A DNA stretch of 64,000 nt from positions 810,153-874,152 of the forward strand of contig JASJOG010000147.1 of the NCBI GenBank assembly GCA_030142905.1. Reading direction: 5' to 3'. Origin of the DNA: Heliopora coerulea. Lineage: Eukaryota; Cnidaria; Anthozoa; Scleralcyonacea; Helioporidae. Below the pieces are notes generated by a model that saw nothing but the letters and a program-made list of their open reading frames with translations, had not been told where the DNA came from and did no database searches. Position 1 is the first letter of the stretch, and each line of letters opens with the position of its first letter. The translations under genes were made by a program, and so were the position numbers. This document shows positions 1 to 10,845 of the stretch, piece after piece.

Positions 1-93
1 AAAAATTATTAACCCGATAAATCGCCTGAGTATTCCAGAAACCCCAAAAACCATTGATGTAAAATAAAAATACATAAGGACATATTATATAAC

Positions 94-620
94 AGTGTAT
101 AATATTTCAATCACATTCAAGAAATTCGAGAACAAGGAACTAAACGTTTCAATCGATACTCGTGTAGATGGGAAATAAAATACTTGGTTCAAAGGGAAAG
201 ATGTTGCACTAGCTTTGGGATGTAAGGATCCAGACAAAGCTAATAGAAATCATGTCGATTGTGATTATAAGTGCACTTTGAGATGGTGATTATAAGTGCA
301 CTTTGAATGACCCGCCAATGTGGCGGTGTGCTCAGAAGAGAATATTTATATCAGAACCCGGACTTTATGCATTGATATTAAGATCAAAATTAGACACTGC
401 AAAGAAGTTCCAAAAATGGGTGTTCTCTCAAGTATTGCCATCAATAAGAAAGTATGGATACTATGGAATGTTCAATAATCCAAAATCTTTAGCATTCAAA
501 ATAGTTGATGAATATGATCTACATACAAAAGTGGTTCAATTCATTAGGCGATTTTACCTAGAAATATTAATGACTGCTGGACTTGGAGAAAATCAAGATA
601 CAAGAGAAAAAAAGTATTAG
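94..620 (+). pseudogene. BRO-N domain protein of a Maverick, broken (left copy)
   Basis: The reading frame gives a BRO-N-like domain, with WFKGKDVALALG early and FISEPGLYALILRSKL later, both characteristic of this DNA-binding domain of large DNA viruses and mobile elements. An in-frame stop follows near base 177. A roughly 20-bp direct duplication of gattataagtgcactttga near 261-304 breaks the frame before the part that stays open from about 303 to 620. The same stop and duplication occur at 24733-25259, so the gene was dead before the segmental duplication. The frame appears to have run on into the nuclease just downstream. Confidence 0.65.
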
Positions 621-933
621 ATCATTCCAAAAAGGGTACATGAAAGGGTAACCAGACCTATTGATACAAAATCTCCATAAGTATTATAATGGGTTATGCA
701 TTGAATTCAAGACCCCACGGTATGATGTTTTATCAGAACAACAGAAAGAGCTAATAAAGAGATATGAAGATAATGGGTATAAATGTATTGTCTAAAACGA
801 TTATGATCTAATAATCAAGGAAATAAACGATTACATGAACGACGCTCGCATCAAATGTAAATATTGTAGAAGGAAATTCACATCCCGGAAAACATTTAAA
901 CGTCATGTAAAATATTTCCATACAATAAAATGA
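621..933 (+). pseudogene. VRR-NUC nuclease plus C2H2 finger, broken (left copy)
   Basis: This is the counterpart of the open frame at 25222-25575. The PDLLI motif and the E-x-K motif in CIEFKTPRY of the VRR-NUC (PD-D/ExK) fold are present. A C2H2-like finger (C-x2-C ... H-x4-H) closes the protein. This copy has private stops: the Gln codon before PDLL is TAA, and another TAA follows KCIV. It is therefore dead here. Confidence 0.6.
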
Positions 934-957
934 AATATAATTTATTATATACATAGT

Positions 958-1191
958 ATGACAACAGTAAACAAGAAAGAGCTAATGAACGAAGCGTATG
1001 ACGCTGTACTAATATCAGCTGTCGTCGTAGGAAATTCGATAGTATCCAAAAAGATTCTTGGAGAGAAGCTTACCACTGTTTCAACTCTAACAGATACTGC
1101 AAAGCCGGCAGTTGGTGTCACAACTACTTCCATGCTTGTAAAATGGGCACAGGATAAAAAGTATCTGCCAGTTGATCCATTCAAAATGTGA
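958..1191 (+). CDS. Small conserved Maverick protein, 77 aa (left copy)
   Basis: This is an intact ATG-started frame with a slightly hydrophobic N-terminal half and many Thr/Val residues; no known family is recognised. It is kept almost unchanged in the right copy (25600-25833), with two substitutions by eye (Val to Gly and Lys to Arg). It lies 24 bases after the nuclease stop behind an AT-rich leader ending tatacatagt. Possibly a minor virion or membrane protein, by position only. Confidence 0.5.
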   Translation: MTTVNKKELMNEAYDAVLISAVVVGNSIVSKKILGEKLTTVSTLTDTAKPAVGVTTTSMLVKWAQDKKYLPVDPFKM

Positions 1192-1206
1192 TCTATTACA
1201 TAGATA

Positions 1207-1606
1207 ATGACCAGTATAGTGGGATCGTTTCTTCAAACAGCATTTGCTGCCGTCAGTTTTGCTGGTGCTGGATATCTTTTTAAATCATTCGACCAAAACG
1301 GATATGAAGCTGAAGTAAAATGACATAATAAAGCACTAGAAGACTTAGCAAAGGCAAAAGAAGCAAACAGTCAAACAGCGTGATAGAATTCAGCAATTAA
1401 GACAAGAATTAGAAGATGCCAATAATGATATCGAAGAAACAAACAGAGCTCTTGCTCAGTTAAGTCAGGTTCAATCAATAAAATATAATGGAAAAACATT
1501 CAACAGAGAGCCACAATTAAATGATTTCTACAAACCAAGTGATAAAGTGAAAGAATACCAGAATATCACTATTAGAGTCGTTGGTGTTGGTTCGGGTTAC
1601 CTATAA
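1207..1606 (+). pseudogene. Membrane / coiled-coil Maverick protein, broken (left copy)
   Basis: It starts at an ATG 16 bases after the 77-aa gene. The N-terminus is hydrophobic and Ala-rich. The middle is a charged coiled coil, recognisable as RDRIQQLRQELEDAN in a shifted frame. The end is Gly/Val-rich and hydrophobic. One in-frame TGA at about 1321 is private to this copy. A frameshift near 1375 (gcaaacagtcaaacagcg) is shared with the right copy and so is older. Function unknown; the shape suggests a virion-associated membrane protein. Confidence 0.5.
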
Positions 1607-1654
1607 AGTAGATATTTATAATATTTCAATCATAATCAATATCATCTATAATAT

Positions 1655-2082
1655 ATGGAAGCATTCAAAGCATTAGATTATGGATTGACGTTTGATGAAA
1701 TAACAAAAACATAGACGATTTAGACTCTCTATACAAAAAGGAAGAGAAACACACTAAAGATAATATTTGTACTGAGTGTGAAAATGAATACGAATGTATT
1801 AATGGTATGTTTGTATGTGTTAATTGTGGGGAAGTAGGAGACTATGAGATGGTACCAGAATGGGTTGAAAACATCTGGCTAAATAGGAAGAAGTCCCAAT
1901 ATATCAGAAGTAGACACATTAGAGCCAGAGTAGAACAATACGTACACGCGAATTATCGTAGTTCTACTGTATCTGATTTCATGGAGGTTGTTGAAATAAT
2001 GATTAAACACAGAATGATTAATAAATACTTATCCAGATATTACAACTGCTTCATCAGTTTAGCCAGCAGGAAAGGTCCGTAA
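1655..2082 (+). pseudogene. Zinc-ribbon protein, VLTF3/TFIIB-like candidate
   Basis: A Met start follows an AT-rich leader (ctataatat). After a frameshift near 1710 the frame encodes C-x2-C ... C-x2-C (CTEC then CVNCG), a zinc ribbon, then a basic helical region (SRHIRARVEQYVHANYR). Zinc-ribbon late-transcription factors of the VLTF3 type occur in large DNA viruses and relatives. That link is inference from the ribbon and the domain layout. The whole ribbon is missing from the right copy because of a 483-bp deletion. Confidence 0.45.
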
Positions 2083-2432
2083 GGATATAATCGCTACGAT
2101 AGAAGATGTAGAAGTTCCAAAAATATTTAAACATTTACACGACTCTTCACATCCCAAAGGAAGTAAGTTAGATGAATATTATTACAAAGCCATTGAATGT
2201 CTTTAGATAAGCAAATTTACCAAAGATTAGTGGCGTGAATTGAGTTTGTGTGAAAGTGATCTAACATATCCATATAAAAAACCTTATAATTTATATGATA
2301 GTGTTTATTTACAAATATTCACAGACAATTTGTTCACAGACTCAGAATCAGGCTCACACCCACAATCAGACACAAACCGAGTCTCAGACTGAAACTCAAA
2401 ATCAGACCCAGACACACACAGACTCTTTGACT
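2083..2432 (+). pseudogene. Ser/Asp-repeat tail of the terminal Maverick gene (left copy)
   Basis: This continues the previous gene with frameshifts. It ends in a short Ser/Asp/His-rich tail stopped early by TGA near 2390. The right copy (26399-26611) has a longer Ser-Asp run, so the repeat has contracted here or grown there. The tail lies directly before the terminal repeat. Confidence 0.45.
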
Positions 2433-2530
2433 TAATGGTATTATGCCAGATCTAGGTTCTCTCAAAACCCTTCTATTTTTTGGATTTTAATTTCTAGTAA
2501 TTTTCCAGTTTTCATGTCATTTTAACCCGG
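2433..2530 (+). repeat. Maverick terminal repeat (right end, left copy)
   Basis: The stretch containing ctcaaaacccttctatttt and then gttttcatgtcatttt recurs at 26620-26735 on the plus strand. It recurs reversed at about 50975-51065, at the other end of Maverick 2. Opposite orientation at opposite element ends is what a terminal inverted repeat shows. Confidence 0.6.
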
Positions 2531-3147
2531 TTTTGCTCTTCCATTTTTTTTGGCTAAGGTGAGTTAGACCGATTTCTTGTGAACCCTAAGGTGAGTTAGT
2601 GGGACTTTGGAGAACCATAAGGCGAGTTAAGACTGACAGATAAATCAGTCAGTACCCCATCGTAGTGGTACACCCAAGAAAGCCGTAGAAATTGTTAAAA
2701 GAGCTTCCTTTTAATATTTAGGCCGAAAAATTGTCAGTCATCAAGGGTACTCAATGATCGAAAGAAAGAAGCTTTATATTTGCCAAGCAAATAAACCTTG
2801 ATTCTCCACGAAAAATTATGATAAAAAAAATAGTGTGATTTCGAGTTAAACAGATTGACAAATAAAGCTTTGATGCAAATTGATGTCTACGTTGATAAGT
2901 AAAGGATAAACAGTGCACTTAGTTCACAACCCAAATATCTATAGGCGAGTTCCTACTAGGGTTTTAGTGACTACGGATAGTCATTCTTAACGATGAAGTA
3001 AAATATAGTGGTGCGTAGGCACTGTTGAAATCTTAGTGAAATGAACGGAAAGATCTGAGTAGTGCCGAAATGTAAAGAGTAGTTTTCTAATGTTGGGAGT
3101 GAAGGCCCTTCGTCAGAGAGAAAACGTTGGTGGATCGAAAAACACGG

Positions 3148-3151
<4 letters not shown>
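2531..3151. other. Non-coding stretch between Maverick end and Penelope element
   Basis: No gene is supported. The phrase aaggtgagtta recurs three times between about 2555 and 2640 at 25-45 base spacing. The whole stretch is repeated at 26736-27329. It probably belongs to the terminal repeat of the Penelope-like element, whose (TA)n tracts and ribozyme remnant follow. Confidence 0.5.
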
Positions 3152-3188
<37 letters not shown>

Positions 3189-3211
3189 GACCGAAACGGT
3201 TCCGTCTGTAG

Positions 3212-3241
<30 letters not shown>
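3152..3241. repeat. Two (TA)n tracts flanking a ribozyme-like core (left copy)
   Basis: Two pure TA microsatellites lie at 3152-3182 and 3213-3241, around 30 bases of unique sequence. The right copy has longer tracts (27336-27388 and 27420-27461), so tract length differs between duplicates. Confidence 0.85.
3189..3211 (+). ncRNA. Hammerhead ribozyme remnant (3' half) in Penelope-like element
   Basis: The sequence ccgaaacggttccgtctg matches the 3' half of a type I hammerhead with a very short stem III: GAAA, then CGG / CCG pairing, then the GTC cleavage triplet. Hammerheads are a known part of Penelope-like element terminal repeats. The required CTGATGA half is not found upstream; TA repeat stands in its place. 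The copy should therefore be inactive. Confidence 0.4.
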
Positions 3242-3245
<4 letters not shown>

Positions 3246-3423
3246 ATTGTCATGTGACAACAAATGGATAATCGGAATGAAAAAATAAAAAACAAGTGTA
3301 AATGAGATAGTGGCTCGTCACTCGCCTAAAACATCACCGATTAGCAAACCAGGTGGTTGTGTCAAAAACAATGTGGGTGAGTGAAAGCTAAACACAAACG
3401 AGCTTAGTAGCTATTGTTAACGC

Positions 3424-4375
3424 TCACCCGTGCAAAGCAAAAACATTGGGCACGCAGGGATTAAGCAAAAGAAAAACGTTCTTTGAGTCCGTGAGAGTGA
3501 ATGGTTCCAATTTTAAAGATGAAACGCCTTTCCTGTCCTTTGCGACTATTGTTACCGCCAGAAATTTGTGAGATGGACAAACTTTCATGTCTGAAAGAGA
3601 CAGGTTTGTCAACGTCTCCATTCCTTACGGAGAGAAGATGTTCGTCAAATCTGTCGGATAAGCGCCTTCCCGTTTCTTCAACGTAGAGCAGACCACATCT
3701 GCTGCACGAAATGCAGAAATTGAGGGCGGAGGAGATACATGTGAAACAATGTCGAATGACAAAATTAGATTTAGGGCCCCGAAACGCATGTAGAGGCGTT
3801 GAGAAAAGAACACGTGTTGCGCGACTTCGCCGCCTTAGTAATTTTGACGGTTTTTTGGTGGGTAGGCGTGAAATCGCAATTTAATTTGGTGTAAAAAGAG
3901 GTATCGCTAAGCTGGTGGAGAGCTTCTTCTCGATACAAATCAGCTCTCCAAACGACAAAGACACCACCTTTGTCCGCAGATTTGATAACAACGTCATTCC
4001 GACTTTGCAGCGATTTCAAGGCCAGAAGTTCATCCTTGCTGAAGTTGGGAGGAATTTTGGGCCGCAAATGGTTTAATTGGTCATTTTCGTGGCGACATTG
4101 TCGAACGAAAAGAACGAGGGCCGAAAATTTGCCTTTAGGAGGAGACCAAGAAGATTTTTTAGGATTAATGGCCTCAAGAACATCTTTATTATAGACGGGG
4201 GACTGATTGTTATGGAAATGCGCTTTCAAACGTAAGCGACGGAAAAAGCTTCGGCATCTCCTTTGACTGAAAAGAAATCGATGGGACCGGAGTTGGGAAC
4301 GAACTTGAGACCTTTCGCAAGAACAGATCTCTCGGTGTCAGACAAGGGCAAATCGGGCGGAATGGTGAAAACGAT
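3424..4375 (-). pseudogene. Penelope-like element RT and GIY-YIG, internally deleted (left copy)
   Basis: On the minus strand the N-terminal part of a Penelope-like reverse transcriptase is readable (RNDVVIKSADKGG, EALHQLSDTSFYTKL). About 1243 bp of the RT core is missing compared with 27650-29860, and the frame jumps near 3836 into the start of the GIY-YIG region. Degenerate GIY-YIG endonuclease sequence follows down to 3424. The RT catalytic motifs are lost in the deletion, so the copy is dead. Confidence 0.75.
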
Positions 4376-4404
4376 TCAGACCTTTCCGATCATTTCACTA
4401 GTTA

Positions 4405-4595
4405 TTCGTAATCCTAGTTTTCACGAATGACATAAGATTAAGCATAACGACATACTTAAGCGCAGTAGGCACTTTATGGTTGGTTAATATTTTTGTGTTG
4501 GTGAAGCAGAAAGAGTTCAACTGACCATGGTGTGCGTACTGAGCTTGCGTATGTCGTTATGCTTGTGCTTATTTTTCTAGTGAAAACGAGGCTTT
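4405..4595. mobile_element. PIF/Harbinger-like MITE (left copy)
   Basis: The ends pair as an inverted repeat: agttttcacgaatgacataag on the left and ctagtgaaaacgaggct on the right, with inner arms taagcataacgacatac and gtatgtcgttatgctt. The terminal sequence resembles the other CCTGGTTTTCACTAG-type MITEs in this window. A clean 3-bp target duplication is not visible. Confidence 0.5.
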
Positions 4596-7136
4596 AAGTA
4601 TGCATGAAGGTCACTAGACCGGAGGAAGTGCTGGTTTGAGTCATAAGCATAACTCTTTCTACGCGAACTGTCTTAGGCCAATTTCCATCGTTAGAATGAA
4701 TATAAGAAGACTATTAATTAGTGATATGCACTAAGCCTGATTGTGTTGCTCATACAAATGTATCTTTAGCAAAAGGATCTCACGATCCCTTTACCCTCAA
4801 CTGCATATACAGGCAGGATTTAATACATGCAAATCCAAGCCATGAAACGATTTCAATAGATTTTCATGAGGAACGTGAATGGATTGAGTAATTTGTGGGT
4901 TCTTTTAAAAAGTTTAGAGGTTAAAGGGTTAAGTCCTGGTGGAAAAGTGGAAAAGTGTTGGTGGAAATGTAATGGTGCAACCATTACCGGTGTACCACTA
5001 TCTTTTCCATCTCAAAAAACTAAATGGAAACCACCAACCCTTTTCGGTCCAACCCGACTCTGGTATTTTACTCTGGGTAACGGTTGACGATTTTACTCTT
5101 CACGGGAAGACGTTTTGGACAGAAAAGAGTTAAAAATATCTCCCTAAATTATGCCTTTCATCCGTAACTTTTTTTATTTTTTAACTTTTTGTACTCTGGT
5201 TTTTCTATTGTTCTTTTATTGGTTCTGTTGTTGCAATTTGTCGTTGTACGACCTTGGTGTGTATGAAAGGGTTAATAAGGATCAAATATCATGTGATCAT
5301 TGTATAGGTGTTGTGATGCAGGCTTTTCCACTCAGACTCTGGATCATTACAAAGAACTGCTTATTATGCGCAGTGCCTTACCTGAGGAAGGTTCAGTCGG
5401 GGTGCTTGCCCCCAGAAAAAAAATATTCGACATCTTCAGTCTTTGTTACCAGATTGAATAAAGTTTTAGAAAGCTCAACAAAATGTAAAATTAATGTCTC
5501 AACTTCTCGATGTTAATCACCAACTCTGAAGCTGTCAAGGTTCGGAAGCACTTGTTTTAAAATTTAAATAACATTTTGAGTAATAAAAAAAAACGCGCAA
5601 ATAGACAGTTGTTTCTACAGGCTTACCTCGTTTGGTTGTATATGTTTAGTACTGCTAGACAATTATCATTATACTGTATGAATAGTGCGGGGTATATTAG
5701 AGAGGGACGACGGGGGGTCGTCAACAAAATTTGCCCAGGGTTTACCCTTTATGGATCAATGTTCTGTATACACGACACCAAGAACAAAAGAAATTTTTGG
5801 AGAACAACGCGAATACAATGAAAGAACAATGAACAAAAGAAAACGAATCCAACCTTTAAAGGGTTAATTATGACTTAGGCACGGCTCTGAATATACGAAA
5901 TGCGTCAAAGATTTAGAAAGAGGTCAAATGCGTTCCCTATATAGAAATACCCTTCCAATGGAGCCAAAGCAAAATATCACGAAAGAAAATCTCGCTGTTG
6001 GCTCCTTTGTACTTTTGCTTGAAACTGCATTGAACCGTTGCCCAGAATATGCTGACATATAGATGAAGTCCAACATACAAACAACATATTCTATCTTGAA
6101 TTATTACTTCGGAACATTGATCTTGTGCTCATGTGTTCGGTTGATAAAAAGAATATGAGACGACCAATGTTGTTCTTGATTTCGACATTTCAGGACACCG
6201 TATAATGATCGTTATGTCAAAAAATAATTTGCATTGCTTTTGAGGAAGTCTAACGTGCCCACACTCCTGTTCGTTTTGGTGCGATAATGTATCTGATGCT
6301 TGTGAAGTGACTTAAATGGCTTTTGGTATTAGTAACCGATAAGAATCGTTCCGCACACGGAAGTGTAATGGAAGGTCCTTAACACTTAGTGCAATATGAG
6401 GAGAAAAATGGAGTAGTTCACGGAATGTCATATTGTCCTTGATATTGACTTGGTAGGTAGTTTAGGAAATGAAAGGCAGATCAACTCCACACTGATATTA
6501 GTTACATGCAGAAATAACCAGACTAACGGAGAATTCCCTTTGCAAATTACCATGCAATTTCTTGAGAAGGACAGCCGAGAATGAGTTTTGCTAGCAACTA
6601 TAAGATGCCATATAAAACCGAAATGTAATGATAATTATAAAAGTCAGTTATTCTATATAAAATAGGGGCTTTTTTTGTCTGCATGTAATTGATTTGTTCG
6701 CACGTGTAAATCAATATATTTTGTTCAAAGTTTTGACCTCGTTCGGTTATTGTTTAATCGGGATGATAATAATGAACAATTATTCACCGAAATGGTGATG
6801 AATACTTACACTGCCATGAAGTGGAGAAGTAAATATCTACACTATTCACGGACACTGAAGTAAATGAGTGTTTTAGGTTTTAGCTTATACTTTGCATAAT
6901 TGTTTTCACATATGTTTTTTTTTTTTTTTAAAATTTTTAAAACAATTTTGCGGAACGTCGACTTGTTTTTAACTCATTTGCCAACAAAACGTTTTGAAGG
7001 CTCCCTGCGTGCACTTATCGTTAAAAAGTGAGAGAAATGCATATCTTTGAGTATTTAGTTACAAAATTTCGTTGCTTTTTTTGTTACTGTGTGGCAAGGT
7101 GACTTCGTTTATTAAAGAAATTCTACCGCAACTTAA
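4596..7136. other. Gene-free stretch, duplicated
   Basis: No gene is supported. Its twin is 30063-32611. It contains a small MITE (about 5150-5276) with ends gcctttcatccgtaac and gtatgaaagggttaa, related to 37393-37521. Frames that look open here are not conserved in the twin. Confidence 0.5.
5150..5276. mobile_element. Small MITE, CCTTTCAT type
   Basis: Inverted ends gcctttcat and atgaaaggg flank a T-rich core with tgttgttgcaatttgtcg. A related unit with ends aaccctttcatac and gcatgaaagggct lies at 37393-37521, and a decayed one near 49500-49540. No coding capacity. Confidence 0.45.
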
Positions 7137-7333
7137 GCGTCGTTTACACCTGCGATTTTGCATGTTGGAATTAGCATTTTGGTGTATGTAATGCACTCAC
7201 AATAGCCTATGCAGCAAGATATCCGCACTTATTATTCGCTGCAGTTTGTTGACGACGCTGTCGTCAGTGAAACCCGTACTCGAAGATGTCAATCGTAAGG
7301 CACAAAATCGCACTTGTAAACAGTCCTTTATAG
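7137..7333. mobile_element. Palindromic MITE, GTTTACA family (left copy)
   Basis: Its ends are cgtttacacctgcgatttt and aaaatcgcacttgtaaacag, in inverted order. Relatives lie at 32612-32912, 37045-37245 and 49166-49365. No coding capacity. Confidence 0.55.
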
Positions 7334-7698
7334 GAAACTGGACGCCATCTTTCTTTACTCGGACTTGAATAGTGCAGGATATTACAAGATAGAAGAACGC
7401 AAAACAAGACTATTCACTTGCAAGGTACATGCTAACGTAAGTTAACCTGGATCTAAAAATTTTTGCCTGGGCTAAATTCGTTAGGTTAATATCTTGTAAT
7501 AAAGTACAAAAGCCACTCATGTAAAGTTGCAAGATTTAAACTACAATAAATTCTTATCACATTACTACAGCCACCTTTTTGACAACTTTATTTCGTCCAT
7601 TAAAAGGAATTCTAAGGAAACTAGATTGACAATTTCTATATTGAAGTCCAAATATAATTTTTTAATCCCTAGAACTGTGACTGTTTGAACCCTTTACC

Positions 7699-10328
7699 TT
7701 AGTAAGAGATCAGAGAGCCACCAAAAGTGGTATACCGGCCTCTACCGTATACTGCATAAACGCTATTTCTCTCTAACCGAACCCAGAAAGTCTGACCCTT
7801 TTTCAACATTGCAAGTACAGTTTTACTCAACTGATCGTAATTTCTATGGTTGGCATGTAAATCACTGTATACTGTATTATTCTTCATAAGCCGAACGTAG
7901 CTACGATATCCATTGCGTTGCAAGTACGAGACACTGAAAAGGTAAAGTCCATCGACTGGTGCAGTAAATTTTCCTGTCGAAGGTTTATAAGCACTTCCAA
8001 TGTTGAAGGAAACGTCGTTGAATTTGATTGCACCGAGAGCGTAGTTCGGTCCAATATTACCGCTGGTGAGGGTTGCTTGGAAGGCAGGATGGGTCTGAAA
8101 AATTAGAAGTACAATAAAAGTGAGAATGAAATATGCTCTTTTTTGACCAATTAATTGATTTCTAGTATTATTTACTAACATGTGATAAGAAAAAAGATTT
8201 TAGTTCGAATGAATCTTGTTCCTATCTCGTGAAAAGCAAAAATGCAGACCGTGAGCTCGTAGTTGAGCTTCTCATAGAATTTTAAGGAAGCCAGAGATCC
8301 TAGGACTCAGAAAATCTCGGCATTTTTTTTCACCGTGCCAATATGTCAGAACCAAGCTACTGTCGAAGGTTATCGTTGTAGTAGAATTAATAACAGCATT
8401 GAGAGATCACAGCCATTAAACTGTCGGAATTGAATTAAGTTTCAAGGTTCGAAATGAACACCAAAAAAACAAATTCGCTCCATCGTCGAACCAGTGATGG
8501 GATTGTTAATGTGGTTAACAGTCTAGTTTTATAGAACAAAATCGTGTTGAGAGCCTTTGCCATGAAAATGTTTACTTAGAACTAGTTGAGTTATTGCTCA
8601 TTTTCTCACAAGCTACTTTTCTCCTAAAACGCAAAGAATGCAATGGCAGCTGGAATGGCCTAAAAACGTTTTTACTTAATCCCTAAAGATTCGAATAAGA
8701 AAGGACGTTGCAGTGGCCACGTTTGTGTAGCAAACAAAATATGCTCAAAAGTCTTTCGTAAAGGAACGCCCACATTGCAGTGACGATATCAAGTGAAAAC
8801 GTTAAGTATTTAATGCATTCCCTTTATTATTTGTTAATATGTGTATTCTTGAAAAAGGTATTTACTCTTCGGCACCATTAATAAATATTCGACGAATCAA
8901 GTGACGAAGTATCATCTCAATTTTGAGAGTAAAATCGTCAAAAATTGACGAAACAGGTGAGAAAGAGTCCCTATTCCCTGCTTCTCTCCCTTACCCGCTA
9001 CAAGGGGCAGTGAGTTCATGAAAACTGAGCCCCTGCAGAGCGTCACTCACACCGGTTCACCCACTTGTGGATTTCTTTTTGTTATACATATTGTTGCAGA
9101 ATAAAACAGCTTCATGTGGACACTTGTCTCTTTCTTCCATGAAAATATTACGATAGATTGCATTCTGTATTAAACGAAAAGATTTAAAAATTAATTTGCC
9201 GGTGTAAAAAGAAATCACAATAAAGGATCCTGAGCTCTTTTGCTCTCCTCACTATGCACTTTTTAATCGTTAGGTCCAAGAATTTAGGTTGAAGTTATTG
9301 AAGAACAGGTATACACTTAGACCTCAAAAGAAGGCCTATAAGTTCGTGCGTTTTATTTCGTAAGTTAGAAGTAACTTGATTAGTTAATATCGAAACTGCA
9401 TAAAGCTTTCTCTGATTTTCAAATGACCATTCCAGCCACATAGACTGCGTTCAATACTACATCTGTGTTTCACACGCTTTTTTCTTTCGCAATTTAAAGC
9501 AGCTAATAAATGCTTTACAATTAAGACTACAAACCTGTGCGTAGCCACCGTAAACTTTGCCATGAACGAGAAAATCTCGCATTCCTTGCCTGAAATTCAG
9601 AGTTATTCCGTATTTCTATATAAAACAAAAACCACGCATTGTTAATATCTTTGTCCAGCAAAGTTTAGGAAGCTGGGTTACAAAGATGAACGAAATTTTA
9701 AAACTACCGAACTATTGTCGCAAAAAATTGTTCATTCTGATGTATCTGATTAACTGAGAGGAGTCCTCCGGATGTATTTCTACCATAGTTAACCAATCAA
9801 AAGCAGGAATTGTGCCTTTAAGACGATAATACACTCCCCAGGAGGAACACTTGTATACGATAATCTAAATGAACCCCGGTTGTGATTTTATCCCGGCGAA
9901 CTGAATAGAGATTTCGACCAGAACTGATATCGTTCACAAATTCAGCCCTTAACAGTTTGGAAATAATGTTCACCGATTAAAAAATGATGTCCAAACAATA
10001 ACTGAGATAAAAATGACAACACAGTACCACGGAAAGCCAACTTATTTCATCGTATAAAATCAGAAAAGCAGTAGATAATTGATCTTTATCCAGTTTAAGA
10101 AATTCTAGAAAGGAATACACAGATTATTTCACATAATAACTGTCATTGTAGAATACTTACATGTCCAGGGAGCACGCGTTTTCTAATCGTCGAATCTTCC
10201 TGTGGAGAACTAAACATCTTTTCTAGTTCAGTGGAGGTCGATTGAGGAAGATTCTTGCTTGAAGTAATGTAAGGCGCAGCTGAGAGCACAAAGAATAAAC
10301 CAAACGACAATACTCCAACGAAAGCCAT
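7699..10328 (-). CDS. Secreted C1q-domain protein, gene A (three exons)
   Basis: Predicted secreted C1q/TNF-fold protein of about 214 residues. Exon 1 is 10161-10328 (168 nt) and encodes a signal peptide (MAFVGVLSFGLFFVLSAAP), a Ser/Thr-rich propeptide and a dibasic RKR site. Exon 2 is 9535-9615 (81 nt, 27 residues, with QGMRDF). Exon 3 is 7699-8094 and encodes the C1q domain with TGKFTAPVDGLYLFSVSY, GQTFWVRL and FGGSLIS. All junctions are GT-AG and phase 0. A TATA box lies about 60 bases upstream, and a polyA signal (AATAAA, minus) at 7587-7592. There is no collagen stalk. C1q proteins act as secreted recognition or trimeric adaptor proteins. A role in immunity or matrix is family knowledge, not shown here. 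Confidence 0.85.
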
Positions 10329-10388
10329 TCTGCTGTCTATTTTCTTTGCTTCTTGTGGAAATAGGATAGCAGCTAGATGAGCAACCTT

Positions 10389-10398
10389 CTTATATAGG
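10389..10398 (-). promoter_or_regulatory. TATA box of C1q gene A
   Basis: The sequence tatataag (minus strand) lies 61-70 bases before the start codon. The same box precedes genes B, C, D, E and the F remnant at similar distance. About 25 bases further upstream is gaattgtgggtgagtcat, which is shared with C, D and E and here contains an AP-1-type TGAGTCA. Confidence 0.75.
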
Positions 10399-10845
10399 AT
10401 ATAATTTGATGACTCACCCACAATTCATTGTTTCAACAGGGGAATTAAATCTTTTATAGTACTTATTAGTATTCAGGATTGTGAAAACCTTTCAAAATAG
10501 CGTGATAACCATTTACCAAACTGATTTCTTTTGAAAGCTCGGTGATCACCACTTCTCATCCTATAGACCACTTGCATTTATTCCCCTGCTGGAGGAAAAA
10601 TACTTTTAAGTAAAAGAATTTCAATAAATTATTCGACCAGTTGAAAGTTGGAACTTTGAAGTTGTCCTTCAGATGTGATCGTTTACCACATGAGTGCAAG
10701 TGGTCTGTTCTTATCGCATGCGAATAAATGAATACCGAACTGAATTTCTAACAGCAAACGTCTCTTGTACGCCAAACGTTAAGAAAAATCCAATTTAACT
10801 GTGAGTGAATGATCAGTGAGATAAGGTGGTCAATCAAATCCTCAT

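Larger units (their letters stand above)
1..2530 (+). mobile_element. Maverick/Polinton right-end fragment, left copy
   Basis: The fragment carries, in order, the BRO-N, VRR-NUC, 77-aa, coiled-coil, zinc-ribbon and Ser/Asp-rich genes, then a terminal repeat whose reverse complement is found at the left end of Maverick 2 (about 50975-51065). It matches 24640-26735. The left part of this element is outside the window. All genes but the 77-aa one are damaged. Confidence 0.75.
1..10825. repeat. Segmental duplication, left copy
   Basis: This block is matched in direct orientation by 24640-36365. It starts at or before base 1, because the window opens in mid-unit. The match covers the Maverick right end, the Penelope-like element, MITEs and C1q gene A, with scattered substitutions by eye. 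Offsets between the copies shift from 24639 at the start to 24226 and then 25469 around a 1243-bp deletion in this copy. Similarity is lost near 10825, just upstream of the gene A promoter region. Confidence 0.9.

Noticed and set aside
5151..5516. A 121-residue frame with a hydrophobic N-terminus.
   Set aside because: It begins inside a MITE and lacks a start and frame in the duplicate at 30620-30990.
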